Shown here piece by piece: positions 32,922 through 42,250 of a stretch of DNA of 64,000 nt (positions within the stretch are counted from its first letter, which is position 1; each line of letters opens with the position of its first letter). Below the pieces are notes generated by a model. The model was not told where the DNA came from, did not search any database, and saw nothing but the letters and a program-made list of their open reading frames with translations. Made by a program: the position numbers and the translations under genes. The stretch spans positions 2,418,001 through 2,482,000 of the forward strand of contig NZ_SBHM01000007.1 of NCBI RefSeq assembly GCF_004028095.1, read 5' to 3'. This stretch comes from Paenarthrobacter ureafaciens. Its GTDB lineage: Bacteria; Actinomycetota; Actinomycetes; Actinomycetales; Micrococcaceae.

Positions 32922-34883
32922 ATGTTGAAAATACTTGTCCGTTTTGCCGCTGTGGCAATCGCAGCACTGATTGCTTTGGTTGCCGGTGTCTATTCGGCTG
33001 CGGCGGATCTGGACGGTTTGCCGGACGCTGACTATGTGGCGTCAATGCGTTTCGACAACAGTCCAATGCCGCGTGGTGAAGTCATTGCCTCACTGGACCA
33101 ATACGCTGACTCTGCTGGCGTCGGCATAATTAGAGTGGCAAGCGCCCCAGATGACTTTTTGGACAAACGACTTGCATTTGTGTTCGGCTCCGGAGGAATC
33201 CGAGATACGGAGATTGATTGGTTCTCCCCAACGATGAGCGGAACAGTCGCCAAGTCCAGCGAGCTTGGCTTCACATCCCTGAACGGCGTATACGCAATAA
33301 AGGGGAGCGATTCTCAAGCGAAATCCTTCCAAACTTGGGCGAAGAGCGAGCTAGGAGCCGACGCTGCCCTGAAGGAAAAAACAACAGTTGGCTTGCTCAC
33401 GTATGCACTCCTGACAGTTGGAGCATGGGTGCCGATGTCAGCAGCAATACTGTTGCTGGGAGCGATCGTCATGTCCTGGTACGTTCTGCGTGCTCACGGC
33501 CGAGAGTTGCGGGTCTTGGCCGGTATGCGCCTATCAACCGTCGTCTTAACGGACCTTCGTTCGCTATTCGGAGCGTTAGCCGTGCCTGTTGTGGCAACCT
33601 TCGCGATTTCCGTCCTAGGCATAATAGTCACCGGGTTTGGTCGAGCGGGATTCTTCATCTCGACACTCATGCTGTTTACTGGTGCGGTCACAGCCTTCGC
33701 CGTCGCTGTTGCCCTGATCATGGGGATGCTCTCCCTGCCCACTGTGCGTGATATTGCGGCCAGAAGACCTTCTGAGCGAGGTTCGTGGGTGATCAGCGAA
33801 GTCCTGAAAGTAGCTGCCGTAGTCATCGTGGCCGCAATCGTGCCCACAGCGTCGGGTGTGGTGACAAATGCTTCCGCTGCTACCGCTCAGGGCGCGCTAT
33901 GGGAATCTATGGGGGACAGCGTAACTGTCCGTGTGGCGAACCGCTTGGGGGACGCCGAAAATGCGGCGTTCGCCGGTCTCATCAGGGATCTTGTGAGGCG
34001 GGACGCCGCAATGTTCTCCATGTCATTGAGCTCCGACACGGTCAACTTAGTAGATGAAGCGGCTGGAAAAGATCTTGAAGATCTCGGCTTCGACAGCGTC
34101 GTCCTTACAGGGGAACCCTTCCTTGATACCGTCAATCGTGCGGGCGGAGCCACCTGGGAACTTGTCAGTGCTGTCCATTCAGTTCAAGAGCTGCCTGATT
34201 CGATCCGGGGTCAACTTCTACCGAATCTGGAGCTGTGGACCACGTCGAGAAAAGCACCGGATGTTCGCTTCTACGGCAGCACCGGTGAGGCCCCAATCGC
34301 TGTGTCAGGAGGCAGGGCGGGAACGCTGGACACGAATCAGCTCCCTCTGATCATCTCAGTAAATGATCTCACCCAGTTCGACGACGCCTTCCTGGCTTCA
34401 GCCATGAGCAGGGGAAATATTGTGTTCACTGATCCGGAACAGTTAAAAGCGCTAGTAGAGCAGCGGGGAATAAGCTCGGACATCCTATCAATCGACCGGA
34501 TCGCAGACCTGGGCCTGTACGATGCGCAGACGAAACAGCGAAACGCTCAACTCGGTGCCGCAGCAATTGCCATTGCAGTATTAGCGCTCGTTATGTGCCT
34601 CAGCGTAACGGCTTGGATCTTCGCACTTCTGAGACGTCATCGGTGGTTCGTTCAACGCACCGCGGGATTATCGTGGAGGTCCATTCTTCAGCCAAGAATG
34701 TTATGGGAAGCAGGTTCCGCTCTTCTATTCGGCGCGGCGATGGCTATGTCGTTTGGGGCGGCCTCTCCGTCTAATATCTGGATCTCCGGCATCGCCCCGT
34801 TCGCATATTTGACCGTTGTATGGCTCATTCATCAATGGGCTGCGACCACAACATTCCGCACTACACTCGCACGGAGAGGATAG
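32922..34883 (+). CDS. Bacteriocin-associated integral membrane protein (DUF1430-like)
   Basis: 653 residues, the expected length for this family. It has an N-terminal helix (ILVRFAAVAIAALIALVAGV), a large extracellular domain, then a central set of helices (PMSAAILLLGAIVMSWYVLR, VVATFAISVLGIIVTG, LMLFTGAVTAFAVAVALIMG). A second extracellular domain follows, and the C-terminal helices (AAIAIAVLALVMCLSVTAWI and LLFGAAMAMSFGAASPSNIW) complete an ABC permease-like fold. In lactococcin-972 loci this protein and the ATPase form the transporter thought to give immunity or export. The ATPase gene starts four bases after its stop. The start at 32922 has TAGGATGAAAA upstream. Confidence 0.85.
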   Translation: MLKILVRFAAVAIAALIALVAGVYSAAADLDGLPDADYVASMRFDNSPMPRGEVIASLDQYADSAGVGIIRVASAPDDFLDKRLAFVFGSGGIRDTEIDWFSPTMSGTVAKSSELGFTSLNGVYAIKGSDSQAKSFQTWAKSELGADAALKEKTTVGLLTYALLTVGAWVPMSAAILLLGAIVMSWYVLRAHGRELRVLAGMRLSTVVLTDLRSLFGALAVPVVATFAISVLGIIVTGFGRAGFFISTLMLFTGAVTAFAVAVALIMGMLSLPTVRDIAARRPSERGSWVISEVLKVAAVVIVAAIVPTASGVVTNASAATAQGALWESMGDSVTVRVANRLGDAENAAFAGLIRDLVRRDAAMFSMSLSSDTVNLVDEAAGKDLEDLGFDSVVLTGEPFLDTVNRAGGATWELVSAVHSVQELPDSIRGQLLPNLELWTTSRKAPDVRFYGSTGEAPIAVSGGRAGTLDTNQLPLIISVNDLTQFDDAFLASAMSRGNIVFTDPEQLKALVEQRGISSDILSIDRIADLGLYDAQTKQRNAQLGAAAIAIAVLALVMCLSVTAWIFALLRRHRWFVQRTAGLSWRSILQPRMLWEAGSALLFGAAMAMSFGAASPSNIWISGIAPFAYLTVVWLIHQWAATTTFRTTLARRG

Positions 34884-34887
34884 TCAT

Positions 34888-35565
34888 ATGCAATTACGTG
34901 CCGATGGAGTTTCGATTGTCATTGACGGCAAGCCCGTCCTGAAGTCTGCTACCGCACAGGCCGAACCAGGACGAATGCTCGTTCTGGCAGGTAAGAGCGG
35001 CAGTGGAAAGACAACTCTCCTGAACGTTCTTGGACTGTTGAGTCGCACGGATGCTGGCACCGTTGTAGTCGGTGGACAGGACGCCACAAAATGGAATGAC
35101 GCCCGCCGTCGCCGTTTTTGGCGAGACCATGTTGCATTCGTGTTCCAAGACTACGGACTTATAGATGAATCAAGCGTGGAGTACAACGTAACGGTCGGCC
35201 GACGCGGACTATTTGGTCTACGGCAGCCTGACCGCGAACGTGCTGACCAGGTCCTCAGCCACGTTTTGCTGTCGGGTCGTGGGAAGGAACAGACTGCTCG
35301 GCTCAGTGGCGGCGAGAAACAACGCGTCGGCTTGGCAAGGGCGATGTTCCGCGGCGCCGATGTCGTGCTCGCAGATGAACCGACTGCGTCGCTCGATCGA
35401 AGAAACCGTGAACTAGTTATCAACTTCCTCATAGAGGAGGCCCGTCGGGGCGCGACCGTCGTCGTAGCCACACACGATGAGGACCTCATGGCCGCTGGCG
35501 ACGATCTTATCCTGCTCGGTGGAGAGCCAACCCCGAGCCAGCGGGATTCTCATCTCCTGCTATGA
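34888..35565 (+). CDS. ABC transporter ATP-binding protein of the bacteriocin locus
   Basis: 225 residues with Walker A AGKSGSGKTTLLNVLGLL, Q-loop FVFQDYGLIDESSVEYNV, signature LSGGEKQRVGLARAMF, Walker B VVLADEPTASLD and switch His in VATHDEDLM. It would pair with the DUF1430-type membrane protein just upstream (four-base spacing, ATG at 34888 after GGAGAGGATAG). The expected role is bacteriocin immunity or export, by family context. Confidence 0.9.
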   Translation: MQLRADGVSIVIDGKPVLKSATAQAEPGRMLVLAGKSGSGKTTLLNVLGLLSRTDAGTVVVGGQDATKWNDARRRRFWRDHVAFVFQDYGLIDESSVEYNVTVGRRGLFGLRQPDRERADQVLSHVLLSGRGKEQTARLSGGEKQRVGLARAMFRGADVVLADEPTASLDRRNRELVINFLIEEARRGATVVVATHDEDLMAAGDDLILLGGEPTPSQRDSHLLL

Positions 35566-35629
35566 CTGAGGCGGCTCAAGATCTTCCTCCGATACAGCGG
35601 AGAGCAAGCGATAACTCGCCCCTGTTGAA

Positions 35630-36499
35630 CTAGAGGATCTTCGCCAGCCGCGTGCACTCCACCCACAGCCGCTTCCGCGCGGCCAGGTCGGAACCCATGC
35701 CTGGAGTTGGCAATTCCTTGCGCTTCGCCCAGAGTTTGCCCGTCACCGCAGCAGTCTCCGGCGACGTCGCCAGCCACACGGGCGTATCTGCGGCTTCCTC
35801 AGCCGGTTTGCCGAATGTGTTTGTCAACCAGCGGAAGGGGCCGCGCACGTCCTGCAGCAGGCCCGTGTTTTTGATAAGGTCCGGGTGCACGGCATTCACC
35901 ACTACGTTGGACCCGCGAAGGCGCTCGGCGAACTCCTGCGTCAACAGAACCCGGCCGAGCATGGTTGGCGGCGTGGAGCGGGTGAAACTGTATTTACCCT
36001 TGGCGCTTTGCAGATCCTCGAAGTCGATCTTGGTGACTTGTGGGCCACCCGAATACTTCGACGCAATATTGACCACCCGCGACGTCCACCCATCCTCGGC
36101 GCTCCCGAGCTTGAGCGCGTCCGTGAGCTGATTGGTCAGCAGGAAGTAGCCCCATCACGTTGGTGGCGAACGTGACCTCCAAACCGTCCGGCGTCACCTC
36201 ACGCTCCTTCCGGAAAACACCGGCGGCGTTGACCAGCACATTGAGCTTCTGGTGCCGGGACAGGAACTCGTCCACTGCTTGCCGGATCGAGGCCTGGCTT
36301 GAGAGGTCACAGGCCAGCGGCTCCAGCGCGGCGTTCGGAACTTTGCCACGAATGTCGCGCATCGCGCCTTCTGCCGGGCAGCCGTACGGCCAACCACGAC
36401 GACGGTCCCTCCTTCTCGGGCCAGCGCAGTCGCGATGGCCTTGCCAAGGCCGCTGGTGGAACCGGTCATAAGTGCTGTTCGTCCGGTCATGGAGGACAT
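35630..36499 (-). pseudogene. SDR-family oxidoreductase, frameshifted twice
   Basis: Three frames together give a complete classical SDR. The first has MTGRTALMTGSTSGLGKAIA (NAD(P) binding TGSTSGLG). Near 36360 the frame shifts (one base missing after AAGGCG) to DIRGKVPNAALEPLACDLSS, VLVNAAGVFRKEREVTPDGL, VTFATNVMG. Near 36152 an extra G shifts it to RVVNIASKYSGGPQVTKID, containing the catalytic Ser/Tyr region (YSFTRSTPPTMLGRVLL), although the usual YxxxK appears altered to YSFTRS. Each shift is one base; sequence error is possible. Confidence 0.75.
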
Positions 36500-36554
36500 A
36501 GCTCGATCACAGCACTTCCGGACGTGTTTGGCGAGAGTGCGTTGGTGGGGGAGC

Positions 36555-36926
36555 CTACTTTTTTGGCTTGTTCGCCTTGGCTTTAGGCGCCTTGGGCGGG
36601 AACTCTGCCACATGGGCGAAGGCACGTGCCACCCACGGCTCAGCCTGTGCAGCATCGCTGTTCCATGCTTCGGGCCAGCCGACGTAGCCGCCCATGGGCC
36701 GTTCCTCCGGCCCGAAGGGTTGGGTTACTTCTTCAGCTTCCAGTGCGGCCCTGTCAGCGTCGGAAAGCTTCACGCCGATTGTGGGGCCGAATAGGCCTGA
36801 GAACATGTTGCCGTTCACGAACGCACCCAGGTTGCCGAACATCGGTTTGACCACAACATCCGGATGATCTGGCAGTACGGAGCGGAAGCGCTCCTTGTCT
36901 TCCTCTGAGGGCTCGGGCATCTGCAT
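36555..36926 (-). CDS. TfoX/Sxy N-terminal domain protein
   Basis: 123 residues. VVKPMFGNLGAFVNGNMFSG, followed by LFGPTIGVKLSDADRAAL, is the TfoX_N pattern (FGxxxFxxGxxxF). The C-terminus is AAQAEPWVARAFAHVAEFPP plus a Lys/Ala-rich tail (KAPKAKANKPKK). TfoX in proteobacteria regulates competence; in actinobacteria the role of this stand-alone domain is unknown. It lies 59 bases downstream of jetD on the same strand and could be read from the Wadjet transcript, though it is not part of known Wadjet systems. Confidence 0.8.
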   Translation of the reverse strand: MQMPEPSEEDKERFRSVLPDHPDVVVKPMFGNLGAFVNGNMFSGLFGPTIGVKLSDADRAALEAEEVTQPFGPEERPMGGYVGWPEAWNSDAAQAEPWVARAFAHVAEFPPKAPKAKANKPKK

Positions 36927-36985
36927 AATTTGAACTCCTGCGTCGTGAGGAACTAATGGGGTGCGGCAATTACGGCCAGGATAAG

Positions 36986-38260
36986 TCAGTCAGACTCGAG
37001 CCGCGTCAGCGCCCACTCCCACGCAATCAGCTCCTGTTCCAAGCGGACCCTGTCCCCATAAGTCCCGGCCTGGAGCGCCTCATACACGAGGGCTTCGTCA
37101 GGGGTCAGGCGTGTCAACGCAGCACGCGAAGGCGACGCCTCCATGCTCCACGCGTCCCGGTGCGCCAGGAGAGTCGCTTCGTCCATGAGCACGCTCGCCA
37201 CATGCGGGTGCACGGATCTGAGCTGGTCCAAGATGCGGAAGCCGTGAGTGTCCAAGTCACCCCAGTAGAGAACCTGACAGGACTGCAACCAGGCAGCGTC
37301 CCTCAATGATGAGAAACCGTAGCCCTTACCGAAGATGGCGAGTGTCCCGTGCCGCTCTTGCAAAGCAAGGAAGTTTACGAGGTTCTCAGTGATGATCACA
37401 TGGGTGACCGGGAGCCGGAGCGATTCAAAGGCCGAGGCTGTCACCGTAATGTCCCGCGCATCACCGAGCAGCGGTATGGACGGGTCCAATAGCCGGAAAC
37501 GCACCTGCTCAGGCTGATGGAGGAAGCCGTGGCGCTCCGCGAAACGAGCTGCGGGAGTGCGGGCTATCGGCGTGCCAAGGACAGAGTCGTCAAGGCCCGG
37601 GTCTGCCGCATCTGAATCGCCGTCCAAAGGCAATGTTTCTGCCAGGACGGGCCTCAGCGCCTCCACCATCTCGTCAATTGTCCTGCGGTGGGCCTCGATG
37701 AATTTGGTGTGCACGCCGGGCAGACGCAACTGCCTCACATAAACGGAGGGGGAGGGGTGATCCCTAAGCCAGAGCGCCACCCGGGCAGCGAGCAAAGCGT
37801 CTTGACCTAGAACCAGCAAGTGCTTCGGACGTTTCGCCGCCCAGGCCTGGAGCGCCGGGTCCAAGCCGCCCAGCTCGGCGGCCAAGGACAGAAACTGCTT
37901 CGTTTCCCGCTGTTTGCCGGCGAACTCAATCTCGTCCTCCACAGAAGCAAACACAGCCACAGCGGGAAGGCGGTTTGAACCGATAGTGGTGCGGCCGACG
38001 TCGGCGGTTTCCAAACTGAACGGACCCTCTGCGGCGAAGAGCCTGGCTGCCCAGTCGCGGGCGGCCGCGTAGTCATCGCGCAGTTCGGTAGCCGATGGGC
38101 GCTTCAACACCCGGCGGCGTGGATAAACCCCGCTTGGATCAATAGCTTCCCGCAGGAGCTGCCCCCGATCCCACGCGGTTGCAGACAGCGCTCGCAAGTC
38201 AGCCAACGAGGTCCACCGGGAAGCAGCTGACTTACCCGGCACGCCGCTCCCGTTCCTCAC
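36986..38260 (-). CDS. jetD: Wadjet JetD (topoisomerase-VI-like Toprim nuclease)
   Basis: 424 residues. The N-terminal domain (DUF3322) contains WDRGQLLREAIDPSGVYPRR and ELRDDYAAARDWAARL. The C-terminal Toprim (DUF2220) shows the catalytic Glu in THVIITENLVNFLAL, then GKGYGFSSLRDAAWLQ and the DxD motif YWGDLDTHGFRILDQLRS. JetD cleaves plasmid DNA after the JetABC motor has extruded loops from small circles. The GTG at 38260 overlaps the jetC 3' end by 29 bases; the order jetA-jetB-jetC-jetD is canonical. Confidence 0.92.
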   Translation of the reverse strand: MRNGSGVPGKSAASRWTSLADLRALSATAWDRGQLLREAIDPSGVYPRRRVLKRPSATELRDDYAAARDWAARLFAAEGPFSLETADVGRTTIGSNRLPAVAVFASVEDEIEFAGKQRETKQFLSLAAELGGLDPALQAWAAKRPKHLLVLGQDALLAARVALWLRDHPSPSVYVRQLRLPGVHTKFIEAHRRTIDEMVEALRPVLAETLPLDGDSDAADPGLDDSVLGTPIARTPAARFAERHGFLHQPEQVRFRLLDPSIPLLGDARDITVTASAFESLRLPVTHVIITENLVNFLALQERHGTLAIFGKGYGFSSLRDAAWLQSCQVLYWGDLDTHGFRILDQLRSVHPHVASVLMDEATLLAHRDAWSMEASPSRAALTRLTPDEALVYEALQAGTYGDRVRLEQELIAWEWALTRLESD

Positions 38261-41200
38261 GGTACTCAGTGATGGTCATGTTCCGAAGTTGGGAATCGTT
38301 GCCGTTGGTGTTTGCAACAAAGCCCACGTGTGCCACAAACGGCTCGATGACATTGATCTTCTGCAGTGGGGTCACGATCAGCAGCTGGAGCTTCATGCGT
38401 TGGAACAGCTCCATGCCGTACCGTGCGGACTCGTCGGAGCCACGACCGAAAGCCTCGTCGATCACCACGAACCGGAAACTCCGGCCCTTCCCGGAACCGC
38501 CTCCCCGCGCAGCTCCCTTCCCGGCCGCGAGCCCAAACTGGAACGCCAACGCCGCCGCCAGGATGGTGTACGCGAGCTTTTCCTTCTGGCCACCGGACTT
38601 GCCGCCCGAATCGGTGAAGTGCTCAAATTCCTCGCCGGTCTCCGTCCACCTTTCGGAAGCTGAAAAGGTAAACCAGTTCCGCACGTCAGTAACCTTGGCC
38701 GTCCAGCGTTCGTCAAGACTGGTGAATCCCTCGCGACCCCGGAAGCGTTCGATCAGACGTTCAACCTGCAGATACTTCTGCTCCGAGTACTGCTCGTCGT
38801 CGCCGATGGTGCCCTCGGAGCAGGCACGCAAGTCAATCCCGAACTGCCTCACATCAAGATCTAAAGAGCTTTGGTGCTCCAGTTGGATATGACGGCCCGG
38901 GTTGTATTGGATCTCCGCAAGCGACTGGTTGATCTCGCTGATGCGGTTCACGATGTCCTGCCGCCGGCTGTCCAGGAACGCGTTGAACGCAACCACCTCG
39001 TGGATGGTGTTCTGCGTCAGCGAGTCCTTGAACCGTGCCTCGAATCTCGGCAGGTCATCACGCTCCAGCTGCCCAAGCAGCCGATTGAACTCTTCGGCCG
39101 CCTCCAACGTCGCGTCGATGTCCGTTGTTTCGTTGGGGTACTTGTTACGGAAATCAGCCATGAGCCGGATCGTGGTGGCACTCGCTGTCGCGATCCGTTT
39201 CGTCAGAGCATCGATCCTTGCGGTCAGACTGGACCGGACCGAGCTCTCGGCCGGGCCAGTGTTGCGGTAGGTCAGCGCTTTATCACCCAAGGCCTCGGCG
39301 GTGAGCCGCGCTACCGCCGCCAGCACATCGCCGTCGTCCGTTAGCGGTTGTTCCGTGAGCGTCAGGCGGCATTCCTCAATAGCTGCAGCGATTTCCCGGG
39401 CAGCATTTTCATTGCCACCGAGCCTCTGCTGAACCCTATCCGAGCGCTCCTGCAATCGCTCGATGCGGACGGACACCTCCGATTCCTTAACAGTCAGTTG
39501 CTGCAACACACTGCTAGCCGACTGAAGCTCGAGCTTCTCATCCTTGAGCTCCTGAACCCTGCGGGCGGTCAGCTGCCAGGCGATGTCGGAAAACTCAGCC
39601 ACGGACCCGACGTTGCCCAGCAACTGCCGCATCCGTCCCATGTCACCGAGTCCGGCGTCCACCTTCGCCAACTGGGTGCCGACACTGCGGTGCTTGCCAT
39701 CGATGTGGTCACGCTCGGCCCTGATGCGGACGATCTTGTCGTGGTTGTCCCAGCCGAGCACGAAGGTGCGCCGGTCCATGAGGCCCTTGCGGTCGTCCTT
39801 CTCATGCCGCCCCCGGGCGCCCTTTATCTGACCGTTGATCGTCAGGGCCTTGGGATACCGACGGAACTCATCCATGGTGTCGCAGCACATGTAATCGAAC
39901 CGTGCGCTGAGCTCGTCCAACAGGAAGTCCCGGAAGGGCGTGCCCTGCTTGATCGCGATCTTCGCCCCTAATGTCCCAGGTGCGGGCGGACGCGATGAAT
40001 AGGAGTTACCCACCTTCCGGTACACCAGTCTGCCTTTGAGATCATTGGCATCCACCCACGAGCTAACAGCCGCGTAGTGTTCCGTTGACACCAACAGGGA
40101 CAGCGCAAAGCTCCGCAGCGTGCGTTCGGCAGCACCCTCCCACTCGGCTTCGCCTTCGCGGACACGCAGCAGCTCCGCTGCGTAGGGGAGCGCGGCCTCG
40201 GCAATGCCAGTGCCCTCACAGATACGACGCCGGAGCTCAAGTTGCGGGCGTTCCAGCAAGGTGGGGCGGGAGCCAAGGCTGGCAAGCTCGGCATCCAGAT
40301 CGTCCCGTCGGGCGGCGAGCGCGTTGAGCTCTGAATGCAACGCCGTGCGCTGCTCCTGCAGCTTGGCCGCCTTGGACGCGAGGTTTCCCTCCACCTCGCC
40401 CAGCCGGGCCCGGTTCGCGTCGAAGAGCACGCGGTCTTCGGGGGCATGGAGTCCAAGCTCGACGGCGGCAGCCGCGTAATCCTCGAAACGGTTGCGTTGC
40501 TTCTTGGCCGACTCCTCAAGTCGGGAGACCTCCGCGTCAATCGCGGCGAGCCTGCCACCACCGCTTGTACGGATGTCCTCCTGGACAATCGCGAGCTCGT
40601 GCCGGAGCCGGGCCATGTCCGAGGCCAGCTGGGCGCTGTCTTCGCGAAGCTTCTGACCAGTCCGCTCCAGCTCCTCCTGATGTTCGAGGATTAACGTAAG
40701 TTGCTGGTCGGTGAACCAGGGATGCAGCTGGTCGCGTTGCCGGCGGGCCTGGTTTTCTTCAGAACTGAGCTTCCGGTGGGTGGCGGCGCCATCGCGGATC
40801 GGTTTCAAAAGCTCGATCTGGTCTCTAGCCCGGACCACAGCCTCGTGCGCTTTCTTCAGATCGTCAAAATGGCTGATCAGCTTGTTGATACGTGTCTGGA
40901 CGTCATCGTCTTCCAGCATGTTGGTGCGCACGAAGTGGGTGATGTTCTCCACCTGCTTCATGGAAACAGTGCGGTGGAACAGCTCCATTGCCTGGTTGCC
41001 GCTGATGCCAAAGTGGCGTTTAAAAGCCGCGGCATAGGGATCAAAAGTGTCGTAGACAGAGACGCCCGCGGCGCGGAGCTTCTTCTTCAACTTGGCGGGG
41101 TCCTGCCCGAAGTTGGAGAAGTCTTCCGCGATGGATTGCTCGCCCTCGGCAAGGGAATAGAAGCGTGTGGGCTGTCCAGCCTCCTGCATGGTCCAGAGGG

Positions 41201-41657
41201 TGATGCCCAGCGTGATGGTCTTGTCCATGACGGCGTTATGGAAGACCCCAAGGACAACAGTGAGCGTGCCGGGCGCTCGCAAGGCAACCGGCTTCGAGTA
41301 CTCGCCGCCCGTACTGCGCGTGCTTTTATGGAAGCCCCGCACATAAGACATTAGGGTCCGTTCACGCTTCTGAGCCCCTGCCGCCTTGTTGTACTCAATC
41401 CGGTTGGCAGGAAGCAGGAGCGTGGTGATTGCATCGACTACCGTTGACTTTCCGGAGCCAATGTCGCCTGTCAGAAGGCTGTTGGCCCCGTCCAGACGGA
41501 ACGTGCGCACACCGCCGTGGAAGGTGCCCCAGTTGAGCAGCTCCAAACGGTGGAGTCGGAACCCGGGCGGAAGGCCGCCGTCGTTCGCTTGTTCGTCGGA
41601 GGGTTCCTCGTCGGGCTCCTCGAGAGTAAAGAGGCTGTCCTGAACGTCAGTGCTCAT
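38232..41657 (-). CDS. jetC: Wadjet JetC (SMC-like ATPase)
   Basis: 1141 residues with an SMC layout. Walker A LLTGDIGSGKSTVVDAI is at residues 61-77. Two long coiled-coil arms flank a central hinge region (around residues 470-650). The C-terminal head has signature DSGGKSGGQKEKLAYTILAA and Walker B FVVIDEAFGRGSDES. The C-tail is THVGF-like (AHVGFVANTNGNDSQLRNM). As the motor of the Mks-type complex it hydrolyses ATP to extrude DNA. Two bases separate it from jetB. Confidence 0.93.
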   Translation of the reverse strand: MSTDVQDSLFTLEEPDEEPSDEQANDGGLPPGFRLHRLELLNWGTFHGGVRTFRLDGANSLLTGDIGSGKSTVVDAITTLLLPANRIEYNKAAGAQKRERTLMSYVRGFHKSTRSTGGEYSKPVALRAPGTLTVVLGVFHNAVMDKTITLGITLWTMQEAGQPTRFYSLAEGEQSIAEDFSNFGQDPAKLKKKLRAAGVSVYDTFDPYAAAFKRHFGISGNQAMELFHRTVSMKQVENITHFVRTNMLEDDDVQTRINKLISHFDDLKKAHEAVVRARDQIELLKPIRDGAATHRKLSSEENQARRQRDQLHPWFTDQQLTLILEHQEELERTGQKLREDSAQLASDMARLRHELAIVQEDIRTSGGGRLAAIDAEVSRLEESAKKQRNRFEDYAAAAVELGLHAPEDRVLFDANRARLGEVEGNLASKAAKLQEQRTALHSELNALAARRDDLDAELASLGSRPTLLERPQLELRRRICEGTGIAEAALPYAAELLRVREGEAEWEGAAERTLRSFALSLLVSTEHYAAVSSWVDANDLKGRLVYRKVGNSYSSRPPAPGTLGAKIAIKQGTPFRDFLLDELSARFDYMCCDTMDEFRRYPKALTINGQIKGARGRHEKDDRKGLMDRRTFVLGWDNHDKIVRIRAERDHIDGKHRSVGTQLAKVDAGLGDMGRMRQLLGNVGSVAEFSDIAWQLTARRVQELKDEKLELQSASSVLQQLTVKESEVSVRIERLQERSDRVQQRLGGNENAAREIAAAIEECRLTLTEQPLTDDGDVLAAVARLTAEALGDKALTYRNTGPAESSVRSSLTARIDALTKRIATASATTIRLMADFRNKYPNETTDIDATLEAAEEFNRLLGQLERDDLPRFEARFKDSLTQNTIHEVVAFNAFLDSRRQDIVNRISEINQSLAEIQYNPGRHIQLEHQSSLDLDVRQFGIDLRACSEGTIGDDEQYSEQKYLQVERLIERFRGREGFTSLDERWTAKVTDVRNWFTFSASERWTETGEEFEHFTDSGGKSGGQKEKLAYTILAAALAFQFGLAAGKGAARGGGSGKGRSFRFVVIDEAFGRGSDESARYGMELFQRMKLQLLIVTPLQKINVIEPFVAHVGFVANTNGNDSQLRNMTITEYREERERRAG

Positions 41658-41659
41658 GG

Positions 41660-42250
41660 TTATTTGCTTCCGGTGAGTGATTCACGGTAGTCGGCCAGCC
41701 GCGCGTCGAACTCTTCCAGCCACTGAGCATCAACGTACGCCTTCAAGATACGCGCTACCTCGTAAGTCCCCGTTTCGCCGCGGAGCTTCCTCAAGAAGCC
41801 GAGCTCCACCACCTTCTTGATGTTGGTGCTTAGCCGGTCCAGAATCCTGGCCTCGTTACTGGACTCCGGCAGGAACACTGCGACCATGTCCTTTAGCTCC
41901 TCCTCCGTCATGATCAACCGGAGTTCACTGCTGTTGGTATCGAACTCCAACAACCGTTTCCTGAGTAGAACAAGCAGCAAGCTCACATCGAAAGTAAGCT
42001 GCCTGCGCGGAATAAGCCGGGGGAGCGTGCCTTCGGGATCCTCCCGGGACCTCAGAAAAGCGTAGCCCTCGGATTCGTCCAGAATCAGGTTCAGCCCCAG
42101 TACTGCCACATAATCGCGCACGTGGGACGTCAAGGCGAGCAACGATTGCCAGACCTTCTCGTCAGTCTCCGCGTAGACCACACCCTTGAACAGCTTGGTC
42201 ACGATTCCCGGCAACTCTTCCGGACTGGACGTTTCGCTTGCAGTATTCAT
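41660..42250 (-). CDS. jetB: Wadjet JetB (DUF4194 kite-like subunit)
   Basis: 196 residues. It contains LFKGVVYAETDEKVWQSLLA, LGLNLILDESEGYAFLRSRE, and RLIPRRQLTFDVSLLLVLLR, the DUF4194 / MksE-like winged-helix pattern. It links JetA with JetC. The ATG at 42250 overlaps the stop of jetA (ATGA), indicating translational coupling; an extended reading upstream would go through jetA in another frame. Confidence 0.9.
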   Translation of the reverse strand: MNTASETSSPEELPGIVTKLFKGVVYAETDEKVWQSLLALTSHVRDYVAVLGLNLILDESEGYAFLRSREDPEGTLPRLIPRRQLTFDVSLLLVLLRKRLLEFDTNSSELRLIMTEEELKDMVAVFLPESSNEARILDRLSTNIKKVVELGFLRKLRGETGTYEVARILKAYVDAQWLEEFDARLADYRESLTGSK

